From Betaproteobacteria bacterium UBA6904 (GTDB taxonomy: Bacteria > Pseudomonadota > Gammaproteobacteria > Burkholderiales > SG8-39), in assembly GCA_002451175.1 (NCBI GenBank), contig DKBI01000229.1, positions 1,529 to 9,742 of the forward strand: 8,214 bases of DNA. The letters run 5' to 3'. Under the pieces are notes generated by a model, which searched no databases, was not told where the DNA came from, and saw only the letters and a list, made by a program, of their open reading frames with translations. Both the position numbers and the translations under genes were made by a program. Below are positions 5,529 through 8,214 of the stretch, in pieces; the first letter of the stretch is position 1, and each line of letters opens with the position of its first letter.

Positions 5529-6119
5529 GCGTCCCAGTCGCCGCCGCAGCGAACCCAGCCCGCGCAGGATCTGCCGCAGCAGCAGCAGCGCCAGCACGAC
5601 GAAGACGAGCAGCAGGACCAGAAACGCCACGGGATGGACGAACGCGAGCCACAGGCCCGCGGGCACGAGCCCGTCCTCGGCGAGCGACACGATGCCGTTG
5701 GTGAAGGGCTCCGGCGAGGTGTTGATGGCCGCGCGGCTGCCGGCCTTGGCGAGATGCGTTCCCGCGGCCACGCCGCCGCCAAGAATCGCCGCCGCGAGGG
5801 CGACCGCCGCGCCCGAGTCCGCGAACACCGCGGCAGCGAGCGCAGCGCCCGCGGGAATGCGGATGAGGCTGTGCACCGCGTCCCAGACGCTGTCGAGCCA
5901 CGGCAGCTTGTCGGCGAAGAATTCGACGCAGGTCATGAGTGCGCTCGCGCCGAGCACGATCGGTTGCGCGAGCAACCCGAGGTGCGGCGGCAGCTCGATC
6001 CAGCCGAGCCGGGCGGCAAGTCCGACGACGAACAGCGCGGCGTAGAGCCGCAGGCCGCTCGCCCAGGCCAGTGCCGCGGCGACCGCGATCTCCGGCAGGT
6101 GCGCGCGCAGGGCCTCCAT
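5523..6119 (-). CDS. DUF4126 family membrane protein
   Basis: The 198-residue protein is hydrophobic with several membrane helices (roughly 10-37, 50-66, 86-115 and 152-184) and a basic C-terminus (LRRRLGRA). It carries the pattern I associate with DUF4126: SGLRLYAALF at 21-30, EFFADKLPWLDSVWDAVHS at 66-84, IRIPAGA at 86-92, and KAGSRAAINTSPEPFTNG at 125-142. The function of the family is unknown. The ATG at 6119 shares one base with the ATPase stop (TGATG on the minus strand), so translation is almost certainly coupled to the ABC importer genes. This suggests an accessory role in the same transport or membrane process, but that is only a context argument. It is the last gene of the block and ends inside the hairpin shared with the convergent DUF423 gene. 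Confidence 0.9.
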   Translation of the reverse strand: MEALRAHLPEIAVAAALAWASGLRLYAALFVVGLAARLGWIELPPHLGLLAQPIVLGASALMTCVEFFADKLPWLDSVWDAVHSLIRIPAGAALAAAVFADSGAAVALAAAILGGGVAAGTHLAKAGSRAAINTSPEPFTNGIVSLAEDGLVPAGLWLAFVHPVAFLVLLLVFVVLALLLLRQILRGLGSLRRRLGRA

Positions 6120-6883
6120 CAGAACTCGGGCACGCAGACGCGCGTGCCGTTCACCTGGGCGACCTTGACCCCGACGCCATAGACCGCGCGCAGGTTCTCC
6201 GCGGTGACGACGATCTGCGGCGCGCCGTAGCGAACGGTGCCGTCGCGCGCGAGCAGCAGCGCGTGGCTCGCGCCGTGGAACGCCTCGTCCGGATGATGCG
6301 TCGAGAACACGACTGCGATCCCGCGATCGCCGAGCTCCCGGATGTGGCGCAGCACGCGCACCTGGTTGCCGAAATCCAGGTTCGCCGTCGGCTCGTCCAG
6401 CACGAGCGCGAGCGGCTCCTGCGCGAGCGCCCGGGCGAGCAGCGCCAGCTGGCGCTCCCCACCGCTCACTTCGGTGTAGGGGCGCTGCGCGAGATGCGCA
6501 ATGCCGAGCGCCTCGAGCGCCGCGTCGGCGGCGGCGGCATCGGTCTCGGCAGGCGCGCCGAACAGGCCGATCCGCGCCGCGCGCCCCATCAGCGCCACTT
6601 CGCGCACGGTGAAGGCGTATTCGGGCGCGTGATCCTGCGGCACGTAGCCGAGCCGTTTCGCGATCTCGCGCCGCGGCAGCGAGGCGAGCGGCGTGCCGCC
6701 CACGCGCAGTTCGCCCTCGAGGGGCGCGTGCAGTCCCAGCAGGGTGCGAAACAGCGTCGTCTTGCCCCCGCCGTTAGGACCGAGCACGCACAAGACTTCG
6801 CCGGGCGCGAGCGCGATTTCCAGCTCCCTGGCGATGCAGCGCCCCGGGTAGCCGATGGCGAGCTGGCGCGCTTCGAGGATCAT
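6119..6883 (-). CDS. ABC importer ATP-binding protein, FecE/BtuD/MolC-like
   Basis: The 254-residue ATPase powers the FecCD-type permease encoded directly upstream. All nucleotide-binding motifs are intact: Walker A GPNGGGKT at 35-42, Q-loop VPQD with Gln83, signature VSGGERQ at 139-145, Walker B LALVLDEP at 158-165 with catalytic Glu164, and switch His196 in FSTHH. The arrangement TANLDFGNQ after Walker B and the YAFTVREVALMGR segment (about 89-101) are typical of ATPases for iron-siderophore, cobalamin, heme and MolC-type molybdate importers. The substrate cannot be decided from this subunit. The ATG at 6883 overlaps the permease stop by 4 bases (ATGA). The frame continues open upstream to 7255, but only as a shadow of the permease gene. 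The downstream DUF4126 gene overlaps its stop by one base. Confidence 0.93.
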   Translation of the reverse strand: MILEARQLAIGYPGRCIARELEIALAPGEVLCVLGPNGGGKTTLFRTLLGLHAPLEGELRVGGTPLASLPRREIAKRLGYVPQDHAPEYAFTVREVALMGRAARIGLFGAPAETDAAAADAALEALGIAHLAQRPYTEVSGGERQLALLARALAQEPLALVLDEPTANLDFGNQVRVLRHIRELGDRGIAVVFSTHHPDEAFHGASHALLLARDGTVRYGAPQIVVTAENLRAVYGVGVKVAQVNGTRVCVPEF

Positions 6884-7878
6884 TGCCAGCCGCGCCTTGC
6901 GCGCAGGAGCAGGAGCAGGAAGGCCGGCGTGCCGACGAGCGCGGTGACGACGCCGGGCGGCAGCTCGATGGCGGTCGCCGTCCGGCAGATCGTGTCGACG
7001 ATCAGCAGGAAGGCCGCGCCGAGCAGCATCGCGAGCGGCAGCAGGCGCGAGAACTCCGGGCCGACGACGAGCCGGGCGGCGTGCGGAATGAGCAGTCCGA
7101 CCCAGCCGATGACGCCCGAAAGCGCGACGCACGTCGCGGTCATCAGCGTCGCCGCGCCGACCACCGCGAGCCGCAGGGCGGTCACCGGCACGCCGAGCGC
7201 GCGCGCCTCGTCGTCGTCGAGCGCGAGCAGATTCATGCGCCAGCGCATGAGCCACAGCGGCACCAGGCCCACGGCTACCAGCGGCAGCGCGAGCGCGAGA
7301 TCGCGCGGCGAGGCGCTCGCCAGGCTGCCCAGCAGCCAGAACGTGATCGGGGGCAGCTGATTCAGCGGGTCGGCCAGCGTCTTGACCAGGGCCACCACCG
7401 CGCCGAGGAGCGATCCGATCACGACGCCCGCGAGAACCAGCGCGAGCGCCGGGTCGTGACCGCGCGCGGCGCCCGCCACGGCGTACGCCAGGGCGACGGC
7501 AGCGAGCCCGCCGCCGAACGCCGCGGCCTGGATCGTCAGCGCGTCCTGCGACAGGAAGATGCCGATCACGGCGCCCGCGGCGGCGCCGGCAGAGACCCCG
7601 AGAATGTCCGGCGACACGAGCGCGTTGCGAAACATGCCCTGGTAGGCGCAGCCCGCGGCGGCCAGCGCGGCGCCGACGAGCAGCGCGGCCGCGATGCGCG
7701 GTGCCCGGATCTGCCAGACGATCTGCGCGGCCTGGTCAGCGCCGCCCAGGCCGCCGGCCAGCGCGGCCAGAAGCTCGCGCGGCGCGAGGGCGACGTCGCC
7801 GAGCGCGAGCGCCAGGGCCGCCAGGGCGATCAGGGCGATGCCGGCGGCCGCCGTGGTCGTCCGGTGGCTGAGCGTCAA
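6880..7878 (-). CDS. FecCD/BtuC-family ABC transporter permease
   Basis: This 332-residue polytopic protein is the membrane subunit of a type II ABC importer for metal chelates (iron-siderophore, heme, cobalamin or molybdate type). It has about ten hydrophobic segments and the family's hallmarks: RAPRIAAALLVGAALAAAG at 58-76, YQGMFRNALVSPDILGVSAG at 79-98, the ATPase-coupling helix region GWVGLLIPHAARL at 258-270, and ELPPGVVTALVGTPAF at 305-320. The start is TTG at 7878; no ATG or GTG lies in frame between it and the first membrane helix, and upstream the frame enters the uxaA-like gene. GAGCGGG just before is a weak ribosome binding site. The start lies 7 bases after the uxaA-like stop, and the gene overlaps the ATPase by 4 bases. 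No periplasmic binding protein is present in the window. Confidence 0.93.
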   Translation of the reverse strand: MTLSHRTTTAAAGIALIALAALALALGDVALAPRELLAALAGGLGGADQAAQIVWQIRAPRIAAALLVGAALAAAGCAYQGMFRNALVSPDILGVSAGAAAGAVIGIFLSQDALTIQAAAFGGGLAAVALAYAVAGAARGHDPALALVLAGVVIGSLLGAVVALVKTLADPLNQLPPITFWLLGSLASASPRDLALALPLVAVGLVPLWLMRWRMNLLALDDDEARALGVPVTALRLAVVGAATLMTATCVALSGVIGWVGLLIPHAARLVVGPEFSRLLPLAMLLGAAFLLIVDTICRTATAIELPPGVVTALVGTPAFLLLLLRARRGWQ

Positions 7879-7885
7879 CGCCCGC

Positions 7886-8214
7886 TCACATCGTCGCGCC
7901 GAGCACCCACGGCGCGAATTCGTCCTCTCCGTAGCCGAACAGCTCCGACTTCGTCCGGCGCCCCGAGGCCGTGGCCAGCAGCAGTTCGAACAACCGCTCG
8001 CCTGCCGCGGCGATGCTTTCCTTGCCGTCCACGATCGTGCCGAAGTTGAGGTCCATGTCCTCTTCCTGGTGCGCGAAGAGCGGCGTGTTGGTCGCCAGCT
8101 TCAGCGACGGTGCCGGCTTGCAGCCGTAGGCCGAGCCGCGGCCCGTGGTGAAGCAGACGAGGTTCGCGCCGCCCGCGACCTGGCCCGTGACCGACACCGG
8201 GTCGTAGCCCGGCG
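7886..8214 (-). CDS. UxaA/GarD-family sugar-acid dehydratase, C-terminal part (5' end outside window)
   Basis: The 109 complete codons visible match the C-terminal end of altronate/galactarate dehydratases (UxaA family hydrolases), Fe2+-dependent enzymes that remove water from sugar acids such as altronate or galactarate. Diagnostic pieces are PGYDPVSVTGQVAGG at the window edge, LVCFTTGRGSAYG, KPAPSLKLATNTPL, EEDMDLNFGTIVDG and the ending EFAPWVLGATM. The frame stays open to the window edge, so the GTG at 8197 is an internal Val. UxaA, GarD and related members cannot be told apart from this part. Its stop (TGA at 7888-7886, after a final ATG) is 7 bases before the permease start, so the two probably share a transcript. 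A metal-chelate permease is an odd downstream neighbour for a sugar-acid enzyme. Confidence 0.88.
   Translation of the reverse strand, partial: PGYDPVSVTGQVAGGANLVCFTTGRGSAYGCKPAPSLKLATNTPLFAHQEEDMDLNFGTIVDGKESIAAAGERLFELLLATASGRRTKSELFGYGEDEFAPWVLGATM

Noticed and set aside
5939..8049. Long plus-strand open frames (473 and 388 codons) antisense to the ABC importer genes
   Set aside because: Low-complexity Arg/Gln/Ala-rich products opposite well-conserved permease and ATPase genes; explained by third-position GC bias.
1..8214. A novel defence, mobile or toxin-antitoxin system
   Set aside because: All but one gene fall into recognised families (two of them of unknown function), base composition looks uniform by eye, and no repeats, integrase, transposase or attachment sites are visible.

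Overview
This is a GC-rich, densely packed stretch of ordinary bacterial chromosome. The protein types, the pairing of argA with yggX and the GC content point to a betaproteobacterium (Burkholderiales or Nitrosomonadales-like). That placement is an inference from gene content and remembered family sequences, not a search result. I see no phage, transposon, CRISPR array, tRNA or rRNA.

Layout. (1) Positions 1-255 (+) hold the 3' end of rpiA (ribose-5-phosphate isomerase A). (2) After a 229-bp non-coding gap with several small hairpins comes a PPK2-type polyphosphate kinase (485-1396, +), followed 28 bp later by a small basic protein of unknown function (1425-1745, +). (3) A minus-strand block reads rsmE (4177-3434), argA (3365-2046) and yggX (2042-1770): 16S rRNA U1498 methyltransferase, N-acetylglutamate synthase (first step of arginine synthesis) and an iron-trafficking/oxidative-damage protein. 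A good sigma70-type promoter lies in the rsmE-argA gap; its -35 box coincides with the most upstream possible argA start, so the true start is the TTG at 3365. (4) Only 14 bp from rsmE, a divergent plus-strand block begins: a thioredoxin-fold protein (4192-4743), a small cupin overlapping it by 4 bp (4740-5084), and a DUF423 membrane protein (5139-5513). (5) A second minus-strand block fills the rest: the 3' end of a UxaA/GarD-type sugar-acid dehydratase (8214-7886), a FecCD/BtuC-type permease (7878-6880), its ABC ATPase (6883-6119) and a DUF4126 membrane protein (6119-5523). The last three overlap by 4 bp and 1 bp and are very probably co-translated.

How the genes work together. The permease and ATPase form the inner-membrane part of a type II ABC importer (iron-siderophore, heme, cobalamin or molybdate class), but no substrate-binding protein is in the window. 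The DUF4126 protein is tightly coupled to the ATPase and may be an accessory membrane component. The rsmE-argA-yggX block joins unrelated housekeeping roles; argA-yggX adjacency is, from memory, recurrent in betaproteobacteria. The blocks meet at two convergent junctions (about 1746-1769 and 5514-5522). At the second, a perfect 8-bp inverted repeat contains both stop codons.

I did not find a convincing undescribed system. The points most worth a second look are the argA start/promoter conflict, the stop-codon hairpin at 5508-5528, the DUF4126-ABC importer linkage, and the unknown protein after ppk2.
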